From: Eubacterium sp. AB3007
GTDB lineage: Bacteria > Bacillota > Clostridia > Peptostreptococcales > Anaerovoracaceae
Direction: 5' to 3'
Assembly: GCF_000688015.1 (NCBI RefSeq)
Contig: NZ_JIAD01000001.1
Coordinates: forward strand, 1,116,001-1,180,000
DNA length: 64,000 bases
A model generated the notes under the pieces. The model searched no databases. It saw nothing but the letters and a program-made list of their open reading frames with translations, and was not told where the DNA came from. Both the position numbers and the translations under genes were made by a program. Below, in pieces: positions 1 to 7,982 of this stretch. Every line of letters begins with the position of its first letter. Position 1 is the first letter of the stretch.

Positions 1-275
1 CGGATCCGGCTGATGCGCAGCTGCTTCTGGTTCTGCCACTCCGTAACCTGTGCCTTTACCTTGATCACATCGCCTTCCTTGATCTTCTTCAGGCTCTCCG
101 CTTCCGCCTCAGACACGTCCCATTTCTTTCCGTTAACCTCTCCGGTCCTGTCGCCCAGAGTCAGATCCAGGTATAGCTTGTGGTTCGCCCCCATGCGGAC
201 AGCGATGCTCTTCACCATGAAAAAACTCATGAACTCCAGCCCGGTTTCCAGTTCATTTACAAATATTTCCTTCAC
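1..275 (-). CDS. YhaM-like 3'-5' exoribonuclease, N-terminal part (cut by window edge)
   Basis: Only the first 91 codons are in the window; the gene runs off the left edge. The visible part is an OB-fold-like domain with a run reading LTLGDRTGEVNGKKWDV, typical of the N-terminal nucleic-acid binding domain of YhaM-family exonucleases, which carry an HD nuclease domain further on (outside the window). The start is GTG at 275, chosen because a GAGG ribosome binding site lies eight bases upstream and no ATG fits. In the family the enzyme trims RNA and single-stranded DNA from the 3' end. The assignment rests on the OB domain alone, so another OB-fold protein remains possible. Confidence 0.6.
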   Translation of the reverse strand, partial: MKEIFVNELETGLEFMSFFMVKSIAVRMGANHKLYLDLTLGDRTGEVNGKKWDVSEAEAESLKKIKEGDVIKVKAQVTEWQNQKQLRISRI

Positions 276-389
276 TCGTTTCGCCTCAATTCCTGTAAAG
301 ATAACTCCACATCATTGTACCACAAAGCCCTCTCCGTGGCAACCGAGAGCACACAAATAATTGGGTATATTTTCCATATATGGTAATTG

Positions 390-1280
390 TCAGTCTTCTA
401 CCTCACGGGAGGACATCCACACGCCTACCAGCGTCAGAAGCATGCCCACCACGGTGAACCAGCCGGCCGGATCCCGGTTGAACAGGATTCCCCCTGCCAC
501 CCCCACTGCAGTGGTCAGATTCCCTACCAGGTTGTTGGCCATTGCAGCGTCGATGTGGGCAATGATCTTGTTGAAAGCGATGTAGCACAGACTGGAGCAA
601 CAGATCCCCAGAAAAAGGATCGCCGCCAGCAGCTTCCCATTGCTCAGGCAGATGGTATAGGTATCCATGCCGTGGCCCCGCAGCAAACACACCAGGTTGA
701 ACACGATCGTCCCTACGAACGCCATCACCGCTGTGATCTCCAGCGGGCCATAGGCTCGGCTGGCCGCCTTGCTGGCAAACGTGTAGACAGCACCGGCTAC
801 CACTGCCCCCATCATATAAGCATAGCCTCTCATACTCCCGCCCAGTTGAAACGCCGGCGAAAACACGGTAAACACCATCACGCCAAAAAAAGCCAGAAGA
901 ATGCTCCCCACACTCCGCCTGCTCAACCTGGCACGCCAGATCACCGCCTCCATCAGCAGCGTCATGGTAGGGATCGTCGCAATGAAGATCGAACTCACAG
1001 ACGGGGACGTATGGCTCAGTCCAAAGATCTCAAACACAGAGTAGATCCCAGGCTCCAGGATTCCTGTGAGGAGCAGGTACTTCCACTCCGGCTGGCGGAG
1101 GTCGATCCGAATCACCCGAAAAACAATCAGTCCGCCAAAGAGCAGAGACGCCAGTGTCCAGCGCAAGGCCAGTACCTGAAACTCATCCACATAATCCAGG
1201 GCTTTGTTCAGCACAACAAACGACAGCCCCCAGAAAAGGGCTGTCATCGCAGTCAGCAGATAAGCGACGCCTCGGTTCAT
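390..1280 (-). CDS. DMT-superfamily (EamA) transporter
   Basis: A 296-residue protein of about ten hydrophobic segments, arranged as two EamA-type halves. The first half begins near residue 1 (LLTAMTALFWGLSFVV) and the second near residue 150. Family members export amino acids, metabolites or drugs across the cytoplasmic membrane; the substrate cannot be read from sequence. Its ATG overlaps the stop codon of the upstream glutamate-cysteine ligase by four bases (ATGA), so the two are almost certainly translated together. From that coupling I infer that a thiol or gamma-glutamyl compound is a possible substrate, but this is only context. Confidence 0.85.
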   Translation of the reverse strand: MNRGVAYLLTAMTALFWGLSFVVLNKALDYVDEFQVLALRWTLASLLFGGLIVFRVIRIDLRQPEWKYLLLTGILEPGIYSVFEIFGLSHTSPSVSSIFIATIPTMTLLMEAVIWRARLSRRSVGSILLAFFGVMVFTVFSPAFQLGGSMRGYAYMMGAVVAGAVYTFASKAASRAYGPLEITAVMAFVGTIVFNLVCLLRGHGMDTYTICLSNGKLLAAILFLGICCSSLCYIAFNKIIAHIDAAMANNLVGNLTTAVGVAGGILFNRDPAGWFTVVGMLLTLVGVWMSSREVED

Positions 1281-2626
1281 CCTCTCTCCTTCCCTTCTGC
1301 CTCCCTGGAGGCTTTCTGAAGGAGCTGCCTCTGCCGCTTCTGGGCGAGGCTGAGTCCCCGCCGCACAAAGCCTTCGCCGTACTCGCGCCGCACCTGCACC
1401 GCATAGCGCTTGCTCTCATCGGTCATCTTGTCCATCTGGTACTCCACGTTGTCCCGCACTTCTATGGAAAACTCTCCAAAAAACGCGCGCATGCTCTCCA
1501 GGATACAGATGGCGGTCTCCCGCACAGATCCTGAGAAGCGCTTGGGCATGCCACAGATCTCGTTCTCACAGATACATCCCGGTACCGTCACCTTGGCCGC
1601 ATCCAGATCATAATGCGCCGCGTTTTTGAAATTCTGGACCGCCTGAACCTGCATGCCACCGCTCATGCGCTCGATCCGGAAGGAAGCAAGCCATACCAGA
1701 AACAGTTGGGCGAACTTCACATCCCGCAGATTCAACCCAAGGGGCGAGAAGGGATGCAGGTCATACATCCGGAACTCGATGTGGTCCACTCCCTGTTCCC
1801 GCAATGCCTCCAGGCTGTATTTCCCGGCAGGCTTGATGCGGATCGGATAATAGAGTTCTCTGGCTGCCACCAGCATCTCCTCATCAACGTAGGATTGGAT
1901 CTTGTCCACATAAGCATCCAGATCTGTATAGTCAAACATGGGCGAAAACTGATTCCAATACCCAAGCTCGCTGCAGCGTGGAGAGGCCATCCCGCAGAAG
2001 TCTGTTCCATCGTAGACGCCCTGCTGGAAGAAAGAACTGTCCATCACCGGACTGGCCGCCATCAGCGCCACCAGCACCCATCCATAGGCAGCCGCTTTTT
2101 CCGCAAGATCCACATAGAACCTGTCCTTATAAGCACGATCGTAAGGGACTCCATCGATCTCAGCGTTTCGGGCCAGCAACTCATCCGCAAAAGAATAGTT
2201 GACGTGGATCCCCGAGTAGGTCATCAGATACCGCCCGTACCGATCGCTGAGAAATTCCCGGTAAGTGGTATTCTCTCGCTCCTCTCCATAGTACTGGGCG
2301 ATGCGGATGTCCCTCTCATTCTTGATGTACGGTGGATTAGAAAACGGCCACAGACACTCCTGCCGGTCTTTCCGGCACAAAGCCTCCTGCACCTGCGCCA
2401 TATACCCTTCCATCGCATCGATTGCTTCCTCTGCCGTGTCGTAGGGAGAGGTGTTGATCTCTATCTGATCTTCACTGAAATCTCTGGAAATATGAGGATC
2501 TCCAGGGAAAGGATGGGCGGTATGTGCCAGATGCCCATCCATGGTGATCCTGTGGGACTCCAGTTCAAATCCGAACTTTCCCTTCAGTAGTAGTTTCTTG
2601 ATCGTATCATCTTCAATATGTAACAT
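1277..2626 (-). CDS. gshA: Glutamate-cysteine ligase family protein
   Basis: A 449-residue ATP-dependent ligase that would join glutamate and cysteine to gamma-glutamylcysteine, the first step of glutathione synthesis. The N-terminal stretch FGFELESHRITMDGHLA and the later DQIEINTSP are typical of the GshA/GshAB ligase fold. It is the stand-alone ligase: no ATP-grasp glutathione synthetase domain follows and none is nearby, so the product may be used as such. A GTG at 2632 is in frame, but the AGAAAGGAAG ribosome binding site overlaps it, so ATG 2626 is preferred. It is transcribed away from arcA, with a large hairpin repeat between the two genes. Confidence 0.8.
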   Translation of the reverse strand: MLHIEDDTIKKLLLKGKFGFELESHRITMDGHLAHTAHPFPGDPHISRDFSEDQIEINTSPYDTAEEAIDAMEGYMAQVQEALCRKDRQECLWPFSNPPYIKNERDIRIAQYYGEERENTTYREFLSDRYGRYLMTYSGIHVNYSFADELLARNAEIDGVPYDRAYKDRFYVDLAEKAAAYGWVLVALMAASPVMDSSFFQQGVYDGTDFCGMASPRCSELGYWNQFSPMFDYTDLDAYVDKIQSYVDEEMLVAARELYYPIRIKPAGKYSLEALREQGVDHIEFRMYDLHPFSPLGLNLRDVKFAQLFLVWLASFRIERMSGGMQVQAVQNFKNAAHYDLDAAKVTVPGCICENEICGMPKRFSGSVRETAICILESMRAFFGEFSIEVRDNVEYQMDKMTDESKRYAVQVRREYGEGFVRRGLSLAQKRQRQLLQKASREAEGKERG

Positions 2627-2682
2627 AGTCACTTCCTTTCTTCCCGTCTATCTTACCATATATGTCAATGGGTGTGTAAAGG

Positions 2683-2774
2683 TGTGTCAAAGGTGTGTCA
2701 AAGGGGACGGTTCTTTTTGACACACTTTTCGGTGTGTCAAAAAGAACCGTCCCCTTTGACACACCTTTGACACA
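2683..2774. repeat. Dispersed GGGGACGG repeat, inverted pair (locus 1)
   Basis: Two arms of a dispersed repeat face each other: GTGTGTCAAAGGGGACGG plus TTCTTTTTGACACAC at 2693-2725, and its exact reverse complement at 2732-2764. A six-base spacer separates them. The pairing extends outwards through extra GTGTGTCAAAG units, giving arms of about 43 bases. It lies between the divergent starts of gshA and arcA, directly upstream of the arcA promoter. The same core recurs near 23.98, 24.42, 25.74, 50.56 and 50.66 kb. Confidence 0.95.
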
Positions 2775-2806
2775 TTTGACACCCTTTGGTGCACATCCAA
2801 AACAAG

Positions 2807-2835
2807 TGGACAATCCGTCCTATTCGGATTATAAT
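2807..2835 (+). promoter_or_regulatory. arcA (copy 1) promoter
   Basis: TGGACA (2807-2812), a 17-base spacer and a perfect TATAAT (2830-2835), about 48 bases before the arcA start. It lies just downstream of the hairpin repeat. A ribosome binding site AAGGAAGG precedes the ATG at 2884. Confidence 0.75.
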
Positions 2836-2883
2836 GAGAGTGTAATAGACACTGTTATCAATTGGAAAGGAAGGTAATGGAAG

Positions 2884-4083
2884 ATGAAATTAGCAGCTCA
2901 TAATTTTTCCGAAATCGGAAAGCTGAATACCGTCATCATGCACCGTATCGGGCATGAGGTTGAGGGACTCGTTCCGGAAAATTTCGAGCGTCTGCTCTTT
3001 GACGATATCCCGTATCTGAAGGTGGCACAGGAGGAGCACGATCGTTTCGTGGAGATCCTCGGCGAGAATGGTGTAGACGTGATCTACTTCGCTGACCAGA
3101 TGGCAGAGGCACTGACTGATAACGCCGTCAGGAAACAGTTCGTAGCCGACTATTTGAGTGAGAGCAATATTTATTCCGAGGGAGTGAAAGAGGCGATCAC
3201 CGAGCACCTCATGTCTCTGGACGCCAAGACTATGGTCGACACCCTCATCGGCGGACTGAAGAAGGAAGATGTGAAGGAAATCCCTGCCAAGACACTGGCC
3301 GACATCATCACTTCTACCTATCCGTTCTATCTGGATCCTCTGCCCAACATGTACTTCACCAGAGACCCACTGGCGTTCATCGGTGACAAACTCTCCATCC
3401 ACCATATGAGCACAGAGACCAGAAGAAGAGAAGCCTTGATGTTCAAGTATCTCTACAAGGACACCGCTGAGCTTTTGTACGATTATGACGGTCCTTATTC
3501 CGTAGAGGGTGGCGACATCCACGTCCTCAGCGACAAGGTCATCGCCATCGGCCTTTCTCAAAGAACCAGCGCCAAGGGTGTTGAGACTTTGGCCAAGAAC
3601 ATCCTGGACAAGACAGATTTCGAGAAGATCCTGATTTTCGATATCCCCAAGACCCGTGCTTACATGCATCTGGATACCATCATGACCATGGTCGATAAGG
3701 ACAAGTTCGCTATCCACCACGATGTAGAGGACATTCCTAACAAGTTCATCGTCACCAGAGGCAAGGGCGGTGAACCGAAACTCACTACCGTTACCGATTC
3801 TCTGTCTGATATGCTCAGGAAAGCTCTGGATCTGCCTGCTATCCAGCTGTTGCGCTGCGGAGGAGACGACTTCCTCGCCGCACAGAGAGAACAGTGGGGC
3901 GATGCCGCCAACCTGCTGGCCATCGCTCCGGGCAAGGTCATTGCATACAGACGGAACACCATCACCAATGATATTCTGGACAAGGTGGGAGTAGAGGTCA
4001 TCACCATCCCGGGATCCGAACTATCCCGCGGAAGAGGCGGCACACGCTGCATGGTCTGCCCAGTGAACAGAGAGGATCTGTAA
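2884..4083 (+). CDS. arcA: Arginine deiminase (copy 1, stand-alone)
   Basis: A 399-residue cytoplasmic enzyme that hydrolyses arginine to citrulline and ammonia, the first step of the arginine deiminase pathway. It shows the family signatures FTRD (substrate region), the MHLDT stretch near residue 260, RCGGDD, and the C-terminal [10 protein letters not shown] with the catalytic cysteine at about 389. It has full family length. Unlike the second copy at 19.9-21.1 kb it stands alone on the plus strand with its own promoter and terminator. It has no arcB or arcC neighbour, so the two copies are probably expressed under different conditions. Confidence 0.95.
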   Translation: MKLAAHNFSEIGKLNTVIMHRIGHEVEGLVPENFERLLFDDIPYLKVAQEEHDRFVEILGENGVDVIYFADQMAEALTDNAVRKQFVADYLSESNIYSEGVKEAITEHLMSLDAKTMVDTLIGGLKKEDVKEIPAKTLADIITSTYPFYLDPLPNMYFTRDPLAFIGDKLSIHHMSTETRRREALMFKYLYKDTAELLYDYDGPYSVEGGDIHVLSDKVIAIGLSQRTSAKGVETLAKNILDKTDFEKILIFDIPKTRAYMHLDTIMTMVDKDKFAIHHDVEDIPNKFIVTRGKGGEPKLTTVTDSLSDMLRKALDLPAIQLLRCGGDDFLAAQREQWGDAANLLAIAPGKVIAYRRNTITNDILDKVGVEVITIPGSELSRGRGGTRCMVCPVNREDL

Positions 4084-4106
4084 GGTTTTCCGACATCAAC
4101 AAAGCA

Positions 4107-4139
4107 AGAGGTCGCTGCAAATGCAGCGACCTCTTTTTC
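4107..4139 (+). terminator. Rho-independent terminator after arcA copy 1
   Basis: A 13-base-pair stem (AGAGGTCGCTGCA / TGCAGCGACCTCT) with a two-base loop is followed by TTTTT, 24 bases after the arcA stop codon. Confidence 0.9.
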
Positions 4140-4179
4140 TCTGGGTGTGCGCAGGCCAGCCTGACCCTTGCGCACATAT

Positions 4180-5514
4180 CTATTCTGTTTCCTCAGATTC
4201 CGCAGCGGCAGGCACCTGGTCCGCACCCTGGTCGGTCGCAGGTTGTGCTGTTTCTTCCGGTGCCGCCTTCAGAGCCTTCTGTGTTGAGGGCTGCTGTGCT
4301 TTCTGCTCTGGCTGTTCCGGCTGCTGCGGTTCCGGTGCCACTTCCTTCGCCTTCACCGTATAGGTCGCCACCTTGCTGACCACCTTCTTCGGGTACGGAT
4401 TGGTGACAGCATACGTCACCTTGTAGGCATCCGCCTGGTCAAACAGGAAATTCTTCGCCTCTGTGGCAGACAGGATTCTCTGTGACCCATCTGGTTTTGT
4501 GATCGTCACCTTGATGGTACTGGTCAGGTCGCGGCTCAGGGCCTTGGCGCTGACACCAGCCAGAAGGTTCGCCCTATCATCCTGGTTCAGAGCTTTGTTC
4601 GTCACACCGCTGATAGTGCTCTGATCGATGACCCGGAAGGTGAAGGTCTGGCTCGTTCCTTTGCCGCCTTTCTTGATGCAGTACTTATCCTTGATGTAGT
4701 AAGTGACCCTGTATTCTCCCAGGCTTCTGGTAGAGAATTTTTTGATGGACATGGAGGCGCCGTTCCTGGTCAGTTTGGTGATCTTCATGTTTCCGGTCAG
4801 GTTCTGGATGGCGTTGGTGTTCATCACTTTGACCCCTGCCCGCAGAGCGTAGTTCTTTCCGTAAAGCACGTTGGTTGCCTTGTTGATGGTGAACTTAGGC
4901 TTGCGCATACGGAAGACCGGGTTCTTCTTGTCAGGGTCGGTAGGATCCCAGGCGCGGCCGTGCTTCTTCACGTACTTCACCGGGGCCGGTTTCCCAAGCG
5001 GCCCTGCGTGGCTGCTGCTGTAGATGGTGACTCTGGTCCCGCGGGCACAGTTCTCATAGATCCACTTGGCATCCATCACCGCAAAACGGATGCATCCGTG
5101 GGTGACATGCTTGCCGATGGTATAGTAAGTATGCGCTTTCTGGCGGTTCTTCTTCGGCTTGGCGTAGCAGGGAGAGTGCAGGTAATACTCTCCGTGGAAG
5201 CGGGTGGTATACTGCTCATAGGTCGTCACGCCCTCGGTAACCATGCGGATCCAGCGGAACTTTCCACCCAGGCGGAAGGTCCCCGATGGTGTCGGTGTGC
5301 TCCGCTTCCCCACGGAACAAAGCATGGCGCGGTACGGTTTCCACTTCCCCCCGGAATGCTTGTAGACGGTGGCAACACACTTCTGTTTGTTGACCTTGAT
5401 CCAATACTTGCCGGAAGCGGCACTGGATGGCGTCTCCGTCATTGCAAGCATGGCTGCTGCCACTGCGATGATCAGGATCAGCGAAGCCGCCTTTCTTTTC
5501 AACAGGTTGCTCAT
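4180..5514 (-). CDS. Secreted L,D-transpeptidase (YkuD domain)
   Basis: A 444-residue exported protein. A signal peptide (basic start, hydrophobic stretch at residues 11-25) is followed by a YkuD domain at about residues 36-175. Its catalytic motif is HVTHGCIRF, with Cys near 141 and a partner His near 113. Such enzymes make 3-3 crosslinks in peptidoglycan or attach proteins to it. The C-terminal half looks like two Ig-like modules, followed by a low-complexity tail rich in Pro, Gln, Glu and Ala that probably spans the wall. The D-Ala-D-Ala carboxypeptidase at 57.6 kb could supply its tetrapeptide donor, but the genes are not linked. Confidence 0.9.
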   Translation of the reverse strand: MSNLLKRKAASLILIIAVAAAMLAMTETPSSAASGKYWIKVNKQKCVATVYKHSGGKWKPYRAMLCSVGKRSTPTPSGTFRLGGKFRWIRMVTEGVTTYEQYTTRFHGEYYLHSPCYAKPKKNRQKAHTYYTIGKHVTHGCIRFAVMDAKWIYENCARGTRVTIYSSSHAGPLGKPAPVKYVKKHGRAWDPTDPDKKNPVFRMRKPKFTINKATNVLYGKNYALRAGVKVMNTNAIQNLTGNMKITKLTRNGASMSIKKFSTRSLGEYRVTYYIKDKYCIKKGGKGTSQTFTFRVIDQSTISGVTNKALNQDDRANLLAGVSAKALSRDLTSTIKVTITKPDGSQRILSATEAKNFLFDQADAYKVTYAVTNPYPKKVVSKVATYTVKAKEVAPEPQQPEQPEQKAQQPSTQKALKAAPEETAQPATDQGADQVPAAAESEETE

Positions 5515-5531
5515 CTTTCACTTTCCCTTTC

Positions 5532-7982
5532 TCATATATCTGTTCTGCTCAATATCTCCGCCGGTGTCTTCCGCATGGTGCGGAACACCGGAATCAGACC
5601 GATCACAAGGTTGAACAGGAGCTCTGCCCCCAGCGTGATGCCGGCGATGGCCGGATTCACCATGTACATATCCTGATAATAGTAACTGAGCTTCACCACG
5701 TTGGACATGATGTAATACATTACTCCGATGCCGATCACAGAGGTAACCAGTGTGATCGCCACGATCTCCCCGGCGAACATCCGGTAGATGTCCCCCTTCT
5801 TGACACCGATTGCCCGCAGGATACCAATCTCCCGGATCCGGGACAGGAAGGAGGAACGCAGCATCAGATAGATCTCGATCAGAGAGATCAGGAGGATCAC
5901 CGCTGCAAGCACCAGCGAGGTGCGCAGTTTTCCTTTGATGGACTCCACATAGGCCGCCCGCTCCCGGTCGAAGTTGATAGTGGAAGCGATGTCCGCCATC
6001 TCCAGGTCCGTCTTGGTCATGTCCACATCGGCTGCGTAGACGGAAAGTTTGCGGTTTCGACTCAGATTGTCCAGCTCGATCATGTGATCTGTGACATAAT
6101 AAGTGTCTGCCCCGTAACGGTTGGTGGTATAGTAGCCCACTACCGTAAGCTTCTTTCCGTTCATGGTCTTCTCCACCTTCTTGTTCAGAGGCATGTCGTC
6201 CTTGAACTCGATGTTCACGATGGTCTCGTAATCATCCTTGGGGAGTCTGCCCTGCTTGAGTTTCACGGACTTAGGTGCCAAAGACCAGGGCCTTACTGCC
6301 TGCGCAAGCTCCTCCCCAACCTCTGACACGTTGTTTCCCATCGCCTGATCCGACTCCAGCACCTCCGGTGCGTTGGCGATAATGTTGGTGAACTGATCCG
6401 GTTGAGCAAAGATGGACGGCGACTGCGTGTCCACGATCGCTGTGATCACATAAGGATCCAGGTTCGGCACCCGTATGCTCCTCCCCAGGAACTGTCTGTA
6501 GGAGTGCAGATTCACAGCGCCCCCGGCTTTGTTCCTCAGAAACCTCGTGAGGATGCTGAGATCCACCGCAACTTCGTCGGACTTCTCCGGCAATTTGCCC
6601 ATATAGATGTTGGCCTCGTTCAGAGTCTCTGCTGAGACCAGCGATCCGGGCAGGTCTGCATTCAGCGTCGTGGTCTGGTAGTAGTCATCCAGCGGAAGCA
6701 CAAAATTCACTTCCGAGGTTCCGGGGATCACATACTCCACCCCTTCCATCTTGCTGATGTCCTTCAGGAGTTTCTCACTCTTTCCGGGATCCGGCACCGT
6801 AATGTAGTGATCGTTGGTCTGCATGAAATCCGTCCGTTGGATATCCCTCACCCCCGCGATATGGCTGACCGCAAAGAACATGAAGGCCGCCGCCAGCACA
6901 AAGCCCAGCAGCAGGAGTTTCTTCAGCATCCGGAAACTCCGAATCCGTCCAAATCCCCGCACTATGGATCCGATCAGTCCGTAGATGGACTTGTACCGCA
7001 CCCTGTAACGCCGTGGCAAAAAAGCGTTATAGTCGAACTTGTTTTCCTCAAAAAAGCTCTTGTCATAGGCGGTGTAGTGCTCATCCACCAGTTCTATATC
7101 GCTGTTCTCGTCCACCACCGTGTACTTTCCGCCGGTATCGATGAACAGGTTGCCTCCCCGCAGAACCAACTTGATGTCTGCCTCTCGTGGTCTGTCCGCA
7201 TAAAGATCGACGATCACGTCGCCTGCGCCCAGATAGTCCGCATAAGGCATGTCCTTCAGGTAAATCTTGTTCTCTAACTGATAATCCAGTTTTCCTTCCG
7301 TATCGTTGGTCACATCGCTGACCACCTTGCCGTCCATTATCCGGATCGTCCTGTCAGAGTAGAACTCTGCCAGTTCCTCCTCGTGGGTGACCAGGAGAAC
7401 CAGCCTTTCCTCAGAGATCCTCTTGATGATGTTCATGACCTCCAGAGTATTGGCAGAATCCAGATTCCCGGTAGGTTCATCGGCGATGATGATTCTGGGG
7501 TTCTTCACGATCGCTCTGGCGATGGCCACCCGCTGACGCTGTCCACCGGAGATGCTCCCCGCCAATCTGTTTCGGTAAGCATAGATCCCCACTGCCTTCA
7601 GGCAGTAGTTGACGCGCTCCTGTACCACTCTCTTGTTGCGGATGCCGATCATCCGCAGCGCCAGGGCCACGTTATCAAACACCGTACGGTCGTCCAGCAA
7701 GTTGAAGTTCTGGAATATATATCCGATCTTGGCGTTGCGGAGACGGTCGAACCGTCCGCTGCGATGCCGTCCGATTCTCTTTCCCTCGATGGTCATCTTG
7801 CCCCGATTGAACCGATCCAGCCCGCCCACCACGTTCAGCAATGTGGTCTTACCGGACCCGGATGGCCCCAGAAGCGTCACAATTCCCGATTCCGGAAGCT
7901 CCAGGGTGGTGTTGTTGATCACATGGATCTCGTTGGCCTTTCCCTTGTTGAAATACTTGTCAACCTTCTCCAGTCTGATCAT
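5532..7982 (-). CDS. ABC transporter, ATPase fused to FtsX-type permease (second of a pair)
   Basis: An 816-residue protein. Residues 1-220 form a MacB/LolD-type ATPase: Walker A GPSGSGKTT, signature SGGQRQRVAIARAI, Walker B IIIADEPTGNLD. After a soluble linker there is a membrane segment near residue 350 and a large extracytoplasmic domain. Three C-terminal membrane segments follow, with the FtsX-like permease motif (IREIGILRAIGVKKGDIYRM). Its start overlaps the stop of the upstream homologue by four bases. The two probably form one heterodimeric complex. Relatives act as mechanotransmission exporters or in antimicrobial-peptide and lipid stress; the substrate is unknown. No two-component system is adjacent. 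Confidence 0.88.
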   Translation of the reverse strand: MIRLEKVDKYFNKGKANEIHVINNTTLELPESGIVTLLGPSGSGKTTLLNVVGGLDRFNRGKMTIEGKRIGRHRSGRFDRLRNAKIGYIFQNFNLLDDRTVFDNVALALRMIGIRNKRVVQERVNYCLKAVGIYAYRNRLAGSISGGQRQRVAIARAIVKNPRIIIADEPTGNLDSANTLEVMNIIKRISEERLVLLVTHEEELAEFYSDRTIRIMDGKVVSDVTNDTEGKLDYQLENKIYLKDMPYADYLGAGDVIVDLYADRPREADIKLVLRGGNLFIDTGGKYTVVDENSDIELVDEHYTAYDKSFFEENKFDYNAFLPRRYRVRYKSIYGLIGSIVRGFGRIRSFRMLKKLLLLGFVLAAAFMFFAVSHIAGVRDIQRTDFMQTNDHYITVPDPGKSEKLLKDISKMEGVEYVIPGTSEVNFVLPLDDYYQTTTLNADLPGSLVSAETLNEANIYMGKLPEKSDEVAVDLSILTRFLRNKAGGAVNLHSYRQFLGRSIRVPNLDPYVITAIVDTQSPSIFAQPDQFTNIIANAPEVLESDQAMGNNVSEVGEELAQAVRPWSLAPKSVKLKQGRLPKDDYETIVNIEFKDDMPLNKKVEKTMNGKKLTVVGYYTTNRYGADTYYVTDHMIELDNLSRNRKLSVYAADVDMTKTDLEMADIASTINFDRERAAYVESIKGKLRTSLVLAAVILLISLIEIYLMLRSSFLSRIREIGILRAIGVKKGDIYRMFAGEIVAITLVTSVIGIGVMYYIMSNVVKLSYYYQDMYMVNPAIAGITLGAELLFNLVIGLIPVFRTMRKTPAEILSRTDI

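Noticed and set aside
387-1319. A 310-codon open frame on the plus strand
   Set aside because: It mirrors the DMT transporter gene and is rich in His, Gln and Arg with no domain.
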